From Entrophospora sp. SA101 (taxonomy: Eukaryota; Glomeromycota; Glomeromycetes; Entrophosporales; Entrophosporaceae): a DNA stretch of 23,052 nucleotides. A program made the translations under genes and the position numbers. This document shows positions 1-8,994 of the stretch, one piece after another (position 1 is the stretch's first letter; every line of letters begins with the position of its first letter). The DNA is taken from positions 23,326 to 46,377 of the forward strand of contig CAUDNR010004567.1 in the NCBI GenBank assembly GCA_958430865.1, written 5' to 3'. The notes under the pieces are model-generated. The model did no database searches. It was not told the DNA's origin and was given only the letters and a program-made list of their open reading frames with translations.

Positions 1-409
1 TTTTTACATCATAAATATTTTTAGTTGCTTACTCAAACCTTTAAATTTTATATAGTAATTTTAGGCAGGAATCCAGCAATTCCTACATATAAACATAAAA
101 TATTTTATAAGAAAATCCCTTTGAAAATTTGTATATTTAAACTTCAAGATTCATATCATGTGTTAAAAGTACAATTTTAGTTATATCAACATAAAGGGTG
201 GTTATGTTGGGGGTGAAAGTTGGAGTCCAGAAAATTTTAATTAGTGATCTGCAAAATTTTGCACCAAATTCTGTTATGAAAATTTTGCAGATGTTTCACA
301 GATCACGAATTAATTCTTTTTTTGTTTGTGCTTTTTTGATACCTAAAAAGGCAAATAATTGTCATACACGTGATCAAAATGTCTTACCTGGGGGGTGGGG
401 AGTAAGCAC
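1..409. other. AT-rich DNA, no gene seen
   Basis: No protein-like reading frame stands out. The long open frame that begins near 198 runs through the MITE that follows and has no recognisable domain, so I treat it as chance. An imperfect palindrome lies at about 238-312: AATTAGTGATCTG near the left and its partner CAGATCACGAATT near the right, with GCAAAATTTT repeated inside. It could be the core of a small foldback element. Confidence 0.5.
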
Positions 410-411
410 TA

Positions 412-662
412 AGGTTTCTGGTCCAAACTGTTTTCTCAAAGCCCAAACTAGTTTGAGCAATTTGGGCTTCTCAACATTTTTTATAAGCATGAGCATTAAA
501 AAACTATATGAATCAACTTGTTTTAACTTAAACAACTTTAAAATAATTTTGCCCAATTTCGACTAATAACAAAAAGTAGTTTGGGCTTATAAAAAAATAA
601 TTTTTGCCCAAAGTATTTGGGTAATTTCGGCTACTAATAGAAGCAGTTTCGACCAGAAACCT
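412..662. mobile_element. 251-bp MITE with TA target-site duplication
   Basis: The left end AGGTTTCTGGTCCAAACTG is matched by the reverse complement of the right end, AGGTTTCTGGTCGAAACTG. Both ends are flanked by TA (410-411 and 663-664). The interior repeats GCCCAAA and its complement TTTGGGC several times in both orientations (about 441, 464, 551, 583, 606), like the subterminal repeats of Tc1/mariner/pogo MITEs. There is no coding capacity. A TA duplication is the usual target for that superfamily; the exact family is not known. Confidence 0.75.
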
Positions 663-1119
663 TAACCATGACACAATACTATACTCTAGATGCTCCTAAT
701 AAAAAAAGGTGATTGATTTTATCATAGAAGTCAATAAAGAAATCTAGAACCTAACTCTTATACATATAAAATATTAATAGATAACATATGGAAATGTTAG
801 TACTAAGTAAAGTATGTCAAAATTGCGGATGCCAATGGATGCAGCTGGAATTAAGTTAAAAAAAATTAAAGAATATCTCTGTAAAGTTACAGTATGTGTT
901 ACATATCAACGTATACCCATTTTAATTGAGCGCACAGTTTTCTTACTTTAAAAATTACGTTACACGGCATAAAAAATTGGTGCAACATTCGAATGTCCAC
1001 CATGCTCGTTTATATTCCATCAAGTTATATCCCTATCCCCATTTTAACCTTATTGGTAAATGATATACATGTGTAACTTACAATTTATATACATAAAATT
1101 AATATATTTTCTTTTTTGA
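663..1119. other. Non-coding spacer with a promoter-like module
   Basis: No credible gene. The only notable structure is the palindromic module at 959-986, listed separately, inside about 75 bp that resembles the CTU1/UBXN1 intergenic promoter. Confidence 0.5.
959..986. promoter_or_regulatory. 28-bp palindromic A-rich module, copy 1
   Basis: The arms GTTACAC and GTGCAAC flank a CATAAAAAATT core. Length and arm layout equal those of the module at 13636-13663, and similarity continues on both sides (a run like ATGTCCACCATGCTCGT here, ATTTCCCACTATGATGCT there). No intact gene starts nearby. It could be an orphan promoter, the upstream part of a lost gene or one copy of a dispersed repeat. Confidence 0.4.
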
Positions 1120-1124
1120 CAGTT

Positions 1125-1520
1125 TTTTTTGGTGGCAACTTGGTTGATTTCTTTAACAACAAAGAATTAATTATTAACTATTGTTTTCTTGGTGGTAATT
1201 TTTGCATTCCTTTAATGAAGAAGGTATTTTTAGGTAGTGATTTGGTTTATTCCTTTAACAAAGAATAATTGTCAATTATTGTTTTTTTTTTTTGTGATAA
1301 CTGGTTATTCCTTTAATGATAAAGAAACTAATTGTCAAATTATTCTTTTTTTTAGGCAGTATTTTTAACAAAGGAATTGATTATCAAGTATTCTTCTTAC
1401 TTGCTGACATTTTTTAAAAAAATTGGTTGATTCTTTCAAAAACAAAAGAAATTAGTTATCAATTATTCTGATTGTTTTGATGATGACTTGTTTCTTAACA
1501 ATAAAAAAAATTTTCTTTTT
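1125..1520. repeat. Degenerate tandem repeat, units of about 60 bp
   Basis: A pattern recurs about six times: TTGGTTNATTCCTTTAAC, then ACAAAGAA, TAATTGTCAATTATT and a T-run. Good copies begin near 1137, 1240, 1300 and 1425; copies near 1200 and 1365 are shortened. Unit length varies and the copies are diverged, so this is an old minisatellite. It has no coding potential on either strand. It lies just upstream of the pogo-type transposase remnant and may belong to that element. Confidence 0.6.
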
Positions 1521-1662
1521 GCAGTTGTAGCAATGTATCTTCTTTATATGTATAAAAGAACTTTGTTTTGGCTTAGGGATAATATGTGTAATGGTTAAAA
1601 TCGTTATGGATAATATTTTTTTTATCTTTGTTTTATTTTAATATTTATTATTATTGATTCAG

Positions 1663-1945
1663 ATGTTATAACAACTGAATTACCTACTGATGAAGTTATT
1701 GTTGAAGACATTCTCATTTCAGAAGGTGTTAATGTTGAAGAGGGAAGATGTGAGTAAAGAGAGCAAGGAAGGACCAATCAATATCTGTAGAAGAAGGAAG
1801 GAAAGTACTTGAAAATGCTAAAAAATCCTTGGAACAAGAATTTGCTACAGAAAAAGATGTTAAGTATGTTAAAGAGTTAATAAAATGTTTAAATAATATT
1901 GAAGATAAGGCAAAACTTCAGTCTTTGTTGACAGAATTTTATTAA
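1663..1945 (+). pseudogene. C-terminal remnant of a pogo/Tigger-like transposase
   Basis: After a splice-acceptor-like TTGATTCAG an open frame reads ITTELPTDEVIVEDIL and stops at 1755-1757. The reading continues one frame over with RARKDQSISVEEGRK and SLLTEFY, ending at a TAA at 1943-1945. An acidic PTDEEIVE-like stretch followed by a helical tail is typical, from memory, of the C-terminus of CENP-B/Tigger transposases (DDE_1 family) in fungi. The catalytic part is missing. The downstream terminal repeat at about 2025-2091 supports the assignment. It is frameshifted and truncated, hence inactive. Confidence 0.6.
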
Positions 1946-2024
1946 TTTTATTGTTATATTAAATAAAATTTTTTAAATTTTATAAAAAATTGAAGTCACG
2001 TGAATTATCAATTGCTTTAATTAT

Positions 2025-2091
2025 ATCTCACCTTAGTTATATCCCACAAAAATCCCAAAACAAAAGGGGGGATATAAAAGAGGTATGACTG
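2025..2091. mobile_element. 3' terminal repeat of pogo/Tigger-like element
   Basis: The segment contains GTTATATCCCACAAAAATCC and later GGGGGGATATAAAAGAGG, and ends TATGACTG followed by TA at 2092-2093. Read from the other strand it starts TA-CAGTCATACCTC, the CAGT-type start with TA target site seen in pogo/Tigger transposons. It lies 80 bp beyond the transposase stop. I did not find the matching left end in the window; a weak echo (GTTATATCCCTATCCCC) is at about 1024-1041. Confidence 0.55.
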
Positions 2092-2093
2092 TA

Positions 2094-2507
2094 TTTATTA
2101 AATAAATATTCACCGTTTAAGGGATAAATTAGGACGATTAAAAAAGCAGCAATGATTACGGCCTACATTTCAATGGAAATATTGAAAAGGCAATAATAAA
2201 ATTATTACGCATCTAAAAAGTAATAAATAATAAAAAAATCGAATTAAACCAACATAAATGTTAATAACAAACATTGTATTAAATTGAAATTTTTAACGAG
2301 AACAACATATAATAACAATAACGTTTAGAAATATAATTTTTTGTTCGCTAATAGTATGTAAATCTGCTTGTTCTGTATCTTTTAGATGTCGCTTAAGATT
2401 TAATTACAATATTACTGTAAATATTAATTATAAAAAGAATAATAATTTTTCCGTCTTCTAACTAAAAAGAAATTTCGATCTATATTAAGCAAGATAATTT
2501 TTAAATT
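2094..2507. other. AT-rich spacer, nothing recognised
   Basis: There are only short open frames and homopolymer-rich DNA. It contains no repeat pair or splice-consistent exon that I could see. It would hold the 3' UTR of the minus-strand gene that follows, if that gene is transcribed. Confidence 0.4.
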
Positions 2508-3404
2508 TTACAATTTCATTTTGTTTAATTGATTTTGCATTTGAAGAAATAAATCAATTATTGAATCCAAATAATTAAATCTTGTTTCGTAACGAATTTT
2601 TTCTTTTTGAAATAATTCTTCAATTAAAAATATTTGATTTTTAATGTTATCAATAATCACGTCGTAATCTTGTTTGGTGGGCGCATTAGGTAAATTATCG
2701 ATAATAATATTATTAATATTAATATTACTGGTGTCACCATAATTGGAGGATGATGGTAGAAGTTGATAACAATTATGATTATTGTTATTGCAGAGAGAAA
2801 GAGGTTTAGAATTAGAATTTTTATCTGAATCTTTTGTTATTGTAGCAGTTTCATCTTCTTTTTGATTAAAAGTTTTTGTTGAGGACAATGTTGAAAAGAC
2901 TGGTGAAAGAGCTGGCGGAGGTGATACATAAGGAATTATAAGTCGTTGTTCCTGTTGTTGGCTCATTAAGGTTTTTGGTGAATCATTAGGGGTTGTTGAA
3001 GCAGAAGAATGAACGTTTTCGACAATAGATTCTTCTAAAGTTTTTGGTCGAAAATTTGCATTATCATTTTCTTCGACATCCAAATAGTCCTTTTACTTCT
3101 TGTCGTTTGATAACAAAAGTGTCATTACTTTTTTAAAAAATCGTATAATGTTACTGAACTTTTTGAAATAGAATTTGTACTTGGTAAAGCATTTCAAAAA
3201 ATCAAAATTAATTCAGAATCTCTTGTTACGATCATTTTATGGTAATAGGCTCTTTATCTTCATGATATTGATAAATTTATTATACGGTATACATACATTC
3301 GGCAGGTACAATAGGAACATCTTCTGCATTTAAACAAAGTGAGGGTCCCATATGTTTAAAATAAATGTGGTCAGCAATAGAAATTGTGAACATACATGGG
3401 ATGG
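2508..3404 (-). pseudogene. Decayed minus-strand gene, unidentified, Asn/Ser-rich C-terminal part
   Basis: The longest piece (2508 to about 3093) encodes about 190 residues: a Ser/Thr/Pro-rich start, an Asn-rich middle (NININNIIID) and a C-terminal coiled-coil-like tail (IEELFQKEKIRYETRFNYLD). It has no ATG at its start; upstream in the same frame is a TAA, with a possible ATG at about 3123. Protein-like pieces continue upstream in changing frames: KRQEVK at about 3095, SSVTLYDFLKK at about 3150, TRDSELILI, then an open block at 3270-3404 with ADHIYFKHMGPSLCLNAED. One-base shifts and stops separate them. I read this as one gene broken by several lesions, though some breaks could be introns. 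I do not recognise the family. Confidence 0.4.
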
Positions 3405-3416
3405 TGATTGCCTAAT

Positions 3417-3752
3417 TACCGTAAATACGTAATACGTAATTATCGTAATTAATTACCACTTACCCTCTTTAAAAACTTAATTACGAAATTAATTACGGGG
3501 ACGAATACAGAATAAATGCTATTTGAAATCAAAGAAACTAAAAATTTTCTATGCAACCCGTTTTTAGCAAACCTCAGAGTTCTATACCGCTCTGATAACC
3601 AAATGGACAATTAAACCCAACTGTTTAATTTTCGACTACAAAAGTGTTTTTATAAGAGAAACCAAAGAATATATTTATTTATTATGTGTGAAATTATTTT
3701 GTCACGCGTAATTAATTACGATAATTACGTATTACGTAATATTACCGTAAAG
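3417..3752. mobile_element. Inverted-repeat element (MITE-like), about 336 bp
   Basis: The left end carries ACGTAATACGTAATTATCG and continues TAATTAATTAC; the right end is the reverse complement of the same run (about 3708-3745). The outermost parts (ATTACCGTAAA against TTTACGGTAAT) are weaker. The interior is non-coding. The arms are rich in alternating TAATTACG words, so they could fold into a long hairpin. I could not define a target-site duplication with confidence. Confidence 0.65.
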
Positions 3753-3755
3753 TTT

Positions 3756-4040
3756 CAAAGTAGGGGTTGATATCTTTCGAGACTTTATGATAGATTATGA
3801 CATAACCGTGAAAAATATTGGGTCAAGTTACCAGAACAAATTATAAAATTCAGTTCAGAAAACCATCGTCATATTTTTTTGTAAGCAATCAGCAAACAAT
3901 ACATTATTAACAAATTTACATTCTTCCGATTAAAAAAAAGCCAAGACAAAATAAGTAAGCTACAGATTTGGGGAAAAGCTAGAAATGTTAAAAAAAACAA
4001 ATTAGATAACAAATTGAATAAAAATTTAGAATATGCATCA
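3756..4040. other. AT-rich spacer, nothing recognised
   Basis: Only short frames are present, with no splice-consistent exon, repeat pair or RNA-like fold that I could support. Confidence 0.4.
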
Positions 4041-4071
4041 AAATGAAGAAGGCCTAATAAAGAAATTAATT

Positions 4072-4200
4072 ATACGAATTATTCGAATTATTCGTTTTTG
4101 TTCGTTTATTCGAATTATTTGTTTTATTCATTTATTCGTTTGTCCGAATCATTCGTTTATTCGAATTATTCGTTTTATTCGTTTATTCGAGTAAAAATTT
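4072..4200. repeat. ATTCG-rich satellite
   Basis: The words TTATTCG, TTCGAATTATTCG and TTCGTTTATTCGAA repeat with small variations through about 130 bp. The array is quasi-palindromic because TTCGAA is its own complement. It merges into the dispersed repeat that starts at about 4202. Confidence 0.75.
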
Positions 4201-4201
4201 A

Positions 4202-4264
4202 TTTGAATAATAATAAACTTTCAATGTAATTCGAATACTCAAATTCATAATAATAACGAATACG
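4202..4264. repeat. Dispersed repeat, copy 1 (pair with 6989-7036)
   Basis: TTTGAATAATAATAAACTTT, CAATGTAATTCGAATACTC and TTCATAATAATAACGAATA correspond word by word to TTGAATAAATATT, CAATGTGATTCGAATATTC and AATTCATAACGAATAAAC at 6989-7036, with small indels. Both sit beside TTCG-rich DNA, so they are probably the conserved flank of one repeat family. Confidence 0.6.
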
Positions 4265-4376
4265 ATAAATGATTGAGTCATATGATTTTATAGCCCCGCG
4301 ACACAAAAGAGTATCATTGCTATTTTGGGATTTGAAGAATTTGATTGTTCTTTTTAGTATTAGGATGGCGTGCACT

Positions 4377-4443
4377 ATATAGTCAAACCTTTAAAAACTT
4401 GAAAATTTTGGTATAACGAATGCAATTTTTTATGTTTGACTGT
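4377..4443. mobile_element. Tiny foldback with pogo-like ends
   Basis: The left end TATAGTCAAAC and right end GTTTGACTGTA form short inverted repeats with a CAGTC-type start and TA flanks. The interior has CTTTAAAAACTTG and TATAACGAATGC. At about 67 bp it is shorter than usual MITEs and may be an internal-deletion derivative. Confidence 0.4.
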
Positions 4444-4830
4444 ATGTATATAAACCCGGCTCTGCTCGTTTTGACTCATTCGGAGCTTTATTGTACAGTG
4501 ATAGCATGGAATCGAAAAGATTAGCTTGATTATTGAAATACTGTATATATAAAAATTTCATTGATATGTTTAAGTAGAGGATTAATGTCATTCCTGTCCT
4601 ATAAAATTTTTTTTCGGAAAAACAGCATATTTTCTTTTTTTTTCCTGTACCCGAATTTTACACGGAAAGAGCACTTTTTTCCATGAAAATATTTATCAAC
4701 CAACAAGAAGCTAAGGGCGATGATTCGCAAATTTCTGATATAAGTTGATTCATCATAGGGAAATTGTACAAAATAGGATATAACCTATCTCACCTCGTAC
4801 GGGGAAATTTAACCACGGTGAATTTGGCAA
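4444..4830. other. Spacer with no clear gene
   Basis: TATATAAACCCGGC at about 4446 looks like a TATA box, but I find no intact gene behind it on the plus strand. Poly-T runs occur at about 4605 and 4635. Confidence 0.35.
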
Positions 4831-4834
4831 GTTT

Positions 4835-5281
4835 CCAGATGATTGAATTTACAGGACTATCCTAATTCCACCACAGCCAGAGGAATACCAAAAAATGTCT
4901 GCATTAGATATATGTCCATACATTTTTTATCACTAAAACAAGAACATATGAAATCACAAAATCAGGTTTGGGAACAACAATTTTCCTTATCATTACTATT
5001 ATTTCCTGCGCTGAAAAACATTTACAAAATAAATATGATGATATAGAAGCTATATGATATAAGAAGTCGTGATGATGTAAAAGATATGATGATAGAAAAA
5101 GCGTATAGAAGCTATGAGCATAGTGAAGTTGTAAAGATAAACGATACGAAGCCAGAAGATATGTAATCGTAGCAATTAAACAGGCTCCTCACAAACCATT
5201 AACATATACCGGACAATTATACTCTCGATATCAAAAAGATCCGATAGGAGTTTCTCCTAGTCAGGGAAATTTAACGAAATA
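4835..5281 (+). pseudogene. Unidentified plus-strand gene remnant
   Basis: Several protein-like blocks follow one another in different frames: SLKQEHMKSQNQVWEQQF (about 4920-4980), KYDDIEAI (about 5030), SRDDVKDMMIEKAYRSYEHS with KINDTKPEDM ending at a TAA near 5163, then IVAIKQAPHKPLTYTG and RYQKDPIGVSPSQGNLTK ending at a TAG at 5279-5281. No splice sites join the blocks convincingly, so I call it a gene broken by frameshifts. I do not recognise the family; a faint similarity of the AIKQAP block to E2F dimerisation regions is too weak to use. Confidence 0.35.
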
Positions 5282-5351
5282 GTTGGTAATTCTTAAGTGG
5301 GTCAATAATAACTTTTATCAAATAAATATTTAAAGAACTCTAACAAATAAA

Positions 5352-6656
5352 TTATAATTTTACAACAGAACAAGACCTTTTAATACCCTCCTCTAAATCA
5401 ACCAATGGTTCGTAACCTAATCGTTCTTTTGCTTTTGAAATATTAAAATATCTATTATTAGTACTAAACTTGATTCTAAATCTAGTAAATCCTGGTGTGC
5501 TTCCGGTTAGGTAGGATGTTAATTCTGCTAATGATGCAATTATTATGCCAAACGATTTTGGTAGAGTGATTATATAAGATGGGTAATGATTAAATTGTGC
5601 CCAAACCATTCTAGGTAAATCCCAAAATGGTATTGGCGTACCATTTGTTATAATAAATACCTAATATTCAAAATTTTTGTAAATTGTTAAAATGATAAAA
5701 TTCTGAAAATGGAATAATAATATTCACTAATTCATTTAAAAGATACCTACTTCACCGTCTACACCATTTCCCTCTATTAATTTGTCAGCCGCTAATAAAT
5801 GAGCATAAGCTATATTTTCTACGTAAGTCCAATCAACCAAATTTGTATTATCACCAATTTGAAATTTGGTTTGTCCACGTTCCATCACTTTAATCAATGC
5901 TGGTATAGCCTGACGATCATATGGACTATTGTCATGATTTAATTTATTTTAGTATGGTTATTATTAGACAAGAGCTAATAATGTGGTAATTTTAAGATTT
6001 TTTTTTTCCAACAAATCAAAAATATTTAAAAGTTACCCAAATATTCCGCATGGACGTAAACAGCATGTAAGTAAACCATTTTTACCATTAGCTGCAATTA
6101 CAAGTCTTTCTCCTTCAGCCTATTGTAATAAATACATGCTTTCGTTATTAAATCACATATAAATATTAATCTATCAATAAACCAATAAATCAAAGTTAAC
6201 TAATACCTTTGTTTCATTATAAACATCCATATGTTTATCAGGATAAGGATAAGTTTCATCCGCATTAATCAATTCATTTACACCATCATAAATAACACTA
6301 GAACTACTAGTATAAACCAATTTTCGAACTTGATTAGCTAAACATGCTTCAATTACATTTTTGGTTCCTTGTACATTAACCTTCCAAAACATTTCTTCGT
6401 TTTTACCATCGTGAGGTGGTGACGCAGTATTAATTACACAAGTTATTCCATTTTCCTTAATCGCTTTTTCAACATCTTGAGAATTTGTTAAATCTCCTAT
6501 TACATGTTTTATTTTTACCTCGCTTTTATCATCATCATCAAAGTATCGTTGAATTACATCAAATACTGTAATGTTTTTTTCACCACGTTTTATCAATTGA
6601 TTTACTATCCATCTGCCAACAAAACCTTCACCTCCTATTATCAAATAGTTTTCCAT
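5352..6656 (-). CDS. ERG26: Sterol-4-alpha-carboxylate 3-dehydrogenase (C-3 sterol dehydrogenase), 4 exons
   Basis: This enzyme removes the C-4 carboxyl group of sterol intermediates, oxidising the 3-hydroxyl with NAD(P)+, in C-4 demethylation at the endoplasmic reticulum. Exons: 6207-6656, 6037-6119, 5751-5925, 5352-5660; introns of 87, 111 and 90 nt, all GT-AG, phases consistent, giving 338 residues (the yeast enzyme is of similar size). The extended-SDR Rossmann motif is G8-x-x-G11-x-x-G14 (IIGGEGFVGRWIV). TSSSSV precedes the catalytic Y146-x-x-x-K150 (YNETK), split from the next exon by intron 1. LRPCGIFGPYDRQ, DWTYVENIAYAHLLAA and ITNGTPIPFWD are typical of 3-beta-HSD/NSDHL proteins. The start is the only ATG before the Rossmann strand. 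No lesion is seen. A related 3-beta-HSD of other specificity is the main alternative. Confidence 0.88.
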
Positions 6657-7340
6657 TAAAAAAAAATTTTTTTTTCGTCAAATGATGATCATTAAATATC
6701 ACACCAAAGATTACACAAAGTTTTACTACTTGCTCAGTTAACTCTTTGAATAAAATGATATTTTTTACCACTCTTTTTAATTTCGTATTCAGGAAAAGAG
6801 AATTATAGCTCACATTTAATAAATAGCCTTAAGGCCTCTTATAAAAGAACTAGAAGATTTAAAAGGTAATGGATTTGTTGATATATAAATAGGAATAGTT
6901 GGATTGTTAATCAATGATCTAAAACTCTTGACACCAGTTTAGGGTTTAACCAAAATATTTTTGCCATTGGTGTGCTTGTTCGTTTTACTTGAATAAATAT
7001 TCAATGTGATTCGAATATTCAATTCATAACGAATAAACAAACAATTTTTATTCGAATAGAATCCATACTATGATTATAAGAAAATAAATAAATTATTATT
7101 ATTATTATCACTATAACTATTATTATTAATTGACTAAAGAAAAAGTGTCAATTGCTTTCTGTTACTGCCATTATCATTATTATTACTACAAGGATTACGA
7201 ATTTTAGTTGGATTGGATAGATACATTCTTGTTATATTATTCGAATTTGCCAGTTAAAAATTTAAATTAACTGGTTAAAGAATTTTTGTGCGATGCCAAC
7301 CTCTACCCAAATCCGAACAATATTTTCGTCCAAAGTCATT
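6657..7340. other. AT-rich spacer upstream of ERG26
   Basis: This contains the ERG26 promoter side (immediately above 6656, an A/T homopolymer stretch) and the second dispersed-repeat copy at 6989-7036. Trinucleotide-like TTA runs lie at about 7093-7130. A short protein-like plus-strand frame (KELEDLKGNGFVDI, about 6850-6888) ends quickly and is unsupported. Confidence 0.4.
6989..7036. repeat. Dispersed repeat, copy 2 (pair with 4202-4264)
   Basis: CAATGTGATTCGAATATTC followed by AATTCATAACGAATAAAC matches the copy at 4202-4264 apart from small indels, in the same orientation. Confidence 0.6.
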
Positions 7341-7600
7341 TATTTGTCTGTAAATATTACGACCTGATGCCATTAATACGATTAACACAAGGATTATTTT
7401 CTGGATTAGAAATGAATGCTTGTGCAACTAAAATATGAAAGGGCTGTGTGGACATTGCCATTAATTTTAAACAATATTCGTATATAACCTTCTCTTTTGC
7501 AGGTATTTGGCCTTAAAGTCTTACCATTTTTCTGGATGTGTCCAAGATTGGACACTAATAAATTCGAAGCAGATGCCAAACTTCCATTATGATATGATTT
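7340..7600 (-). pseudogene. NUMOD4/HNH endonuclease-like remnant
   Basis: Minus-strand translation gives VSNLGHIQKNGKTLRPNT and GYIRILFKINGNVHT, the pattern of a NUMOD4 DNA-binding repeat (xVSNLGRVR, then G-Y-hydrophobic). One frame over it gives HILVAQAFISNPENNPCVN followed by RINGIRS and a stop at 7358-7360. That matches the HNH consensus, roughly H-RLVAxAFIxNPxxxPxVNHIDG, of homing-endonuclease-like proteins. The expected second His of the VNH triad is Arg here (VNR). The frame shift between the two halves (about 7450) and the stop soon after the HNH core make it inactive. These genes are expanded in Rhizophagus-type genomes (memory). A Tc1 element lies directly beyond it. Confidence 0.7.
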
Positions 7601-7746
7601 CTTTTATTATTGTCAGTCGTCACTTAAATTTTATAACAATTTCATATTATCATATCATTGTGATATATGTCATTTGATGAATTGTATATTTTCGAAAAAC
7701 ATCATGACTGTATTGCTGTTACATGATCTGTTTCCCACAATATATA

Positions 7747-8890
7747 GCGTGTTGCGAAAAAAATTGCGCGTGAATTGCAAAGTTGATTTGATAAAATGCG
7801 TGTTTACATGATTACTATTTGCTTATCATTAATCATATTTACAAAGGAAAAACCATCCTTATTCTTATTTAAACCTTGCATACATTGTCAGCTCAGAACT
7901 TGAAGCACAACGTCAACCGTTTTTACATTATTGGTTGTATGATGTCAAAGAAGCAAATATTCCCATTCGTACTATTCAATGTGACCTCAAAAAACTCAGA
8001 GAAACAGGCACTATTTGAACATAGAGACGTCCATAAAAAGCTACACAAACAATAGCACGTTCGGGCAATTGGTTTGTTGTAATTCTACAGTTACAACATG
8101 CCAACTTGCAATCAAAATTGAAGTGACACATAATGTATCTATCACACATACAAATATTCGGCGACACATGACAAAAAAAGGGATATAATGGTGCTACACC
8201 ACTTTCCACCTCAATGCTCACCAGTAATCATATTGATGTTCGAAAAGTATGGGCACTAGCTCATTTTAATGGTAACTGGGATCGTACCATTTTTATACAG
8301 ATGAAACAGCTTTTGACCTATTTTGAAATAAAGTTGCAACATGGTACAAGAATGGAGAAAGACCAATTAGAAGATTATCAAAGTGATGGCTTGAGGTGGA
8401 ATTTCATTGAAGGACAGAAATAATGGATGGTCCATTTATGTGAATATTTTGCAAATCCAACTACTTCCTGCTGCTCAAAAGTTATATAGTAGTAACTGGC
8501 ATTTGCAACAAGATAATGATCCTAAGCACACTTCACGTGTTGTGAAGGACATTTTATCCCAAAACAATGTTCATGTCATAGACTGGCCATCTAACAGTCC
8601 TGGTCTGAACCCCATTGAGAACATGTAGCAGATCATTAAAAATAATGCGGAAAGAAGAATGCCTAAAGATACTAGCGAGCTAAAGCAATTTATGGTTCAA
8701 GAATTCGATACAAAATTTAATTAATCTATGAAAAGTCATTGTAAATTGACATTACAAAAAAAGGAAATTGAATTTCATATTAATTTCATTATATTTAATA
8801 AAGTAACTGATGTATCTGACTTTATTTATTTGTGTTATGTAATTGCTACGATATACAATTTTATTCGCGCGCCATTTTTTCGCAACACAA
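7747..8890 (+). mobile_element. Tc1-type DNA transposon, defective, 1.14 kb
   Basis: Left end GTGTTGCGAAAAAAATTGCG (from 7749) and right end, read in reverse complement, GTGTTGCGAAAAAATGGCG form terminal inverted repeats. Flanking TA dinucleotides (7745-7746, 8891-8892) fit Tc1/mariner insertion. The interior holds one transposase in the plus direction, listed separately, with several lesions. Both ends are present, so it could in principle be mobilised by a related active transposase; that is inference. Confidence 0.85.
7890..8724 (+). pseudogene. Tc1 transposase pseudogene (DD34E)
   Basis: The coding order is that of Tc1 transposases: N-terminal helix-turn-helix region with RTIQCDLKKLRETGTI (about 7968-8017), then a degraded linker, WALAHFNGNWDRTIF, the first catalytic Asp in YTDETAFDLF (codon 8300-8302), a W-YKNGERP segment, FYVNILQ, the second Asp in LQQDNDPKHTS (8512-8514), and DWPSNSPGLNPIEN with the catalytic Glu at 8617-8619. 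Exactly 34 residues separate the second Asp from the Glu. Lesions: stops in the linker at about 8018, frameshifts before TDET and near 8420, an in-frame TGA after FDLF, and TAG at 8626-8628 where the family has Trp (LW). The reading ends at TAA 8722-8724. Confidence 0.85.
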
Positions 8891-8994
8891 TATATACGGA
8901 AAACAAATAATTACCATCCCATCTTTTTATTTTGTGTTAAACAATCTCTATTTTAAGTCTATACTCTTGGTTAAATAACTTGCAAGCAAGAACC

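Noticed and set aside
198..566. 122-residue open frame on the plus strand
   Set aside because: It crosses the left end of the TA-flanked MITE and has no domain or splice support; chance frame.
2508..3083. Complete 191-residue protein starting at 3083
   Set aside because: The codon at 3081-3083 is TTG, not ATG, and the same frame meets TAA shortly upstream; better seen as part of a decayed gene.
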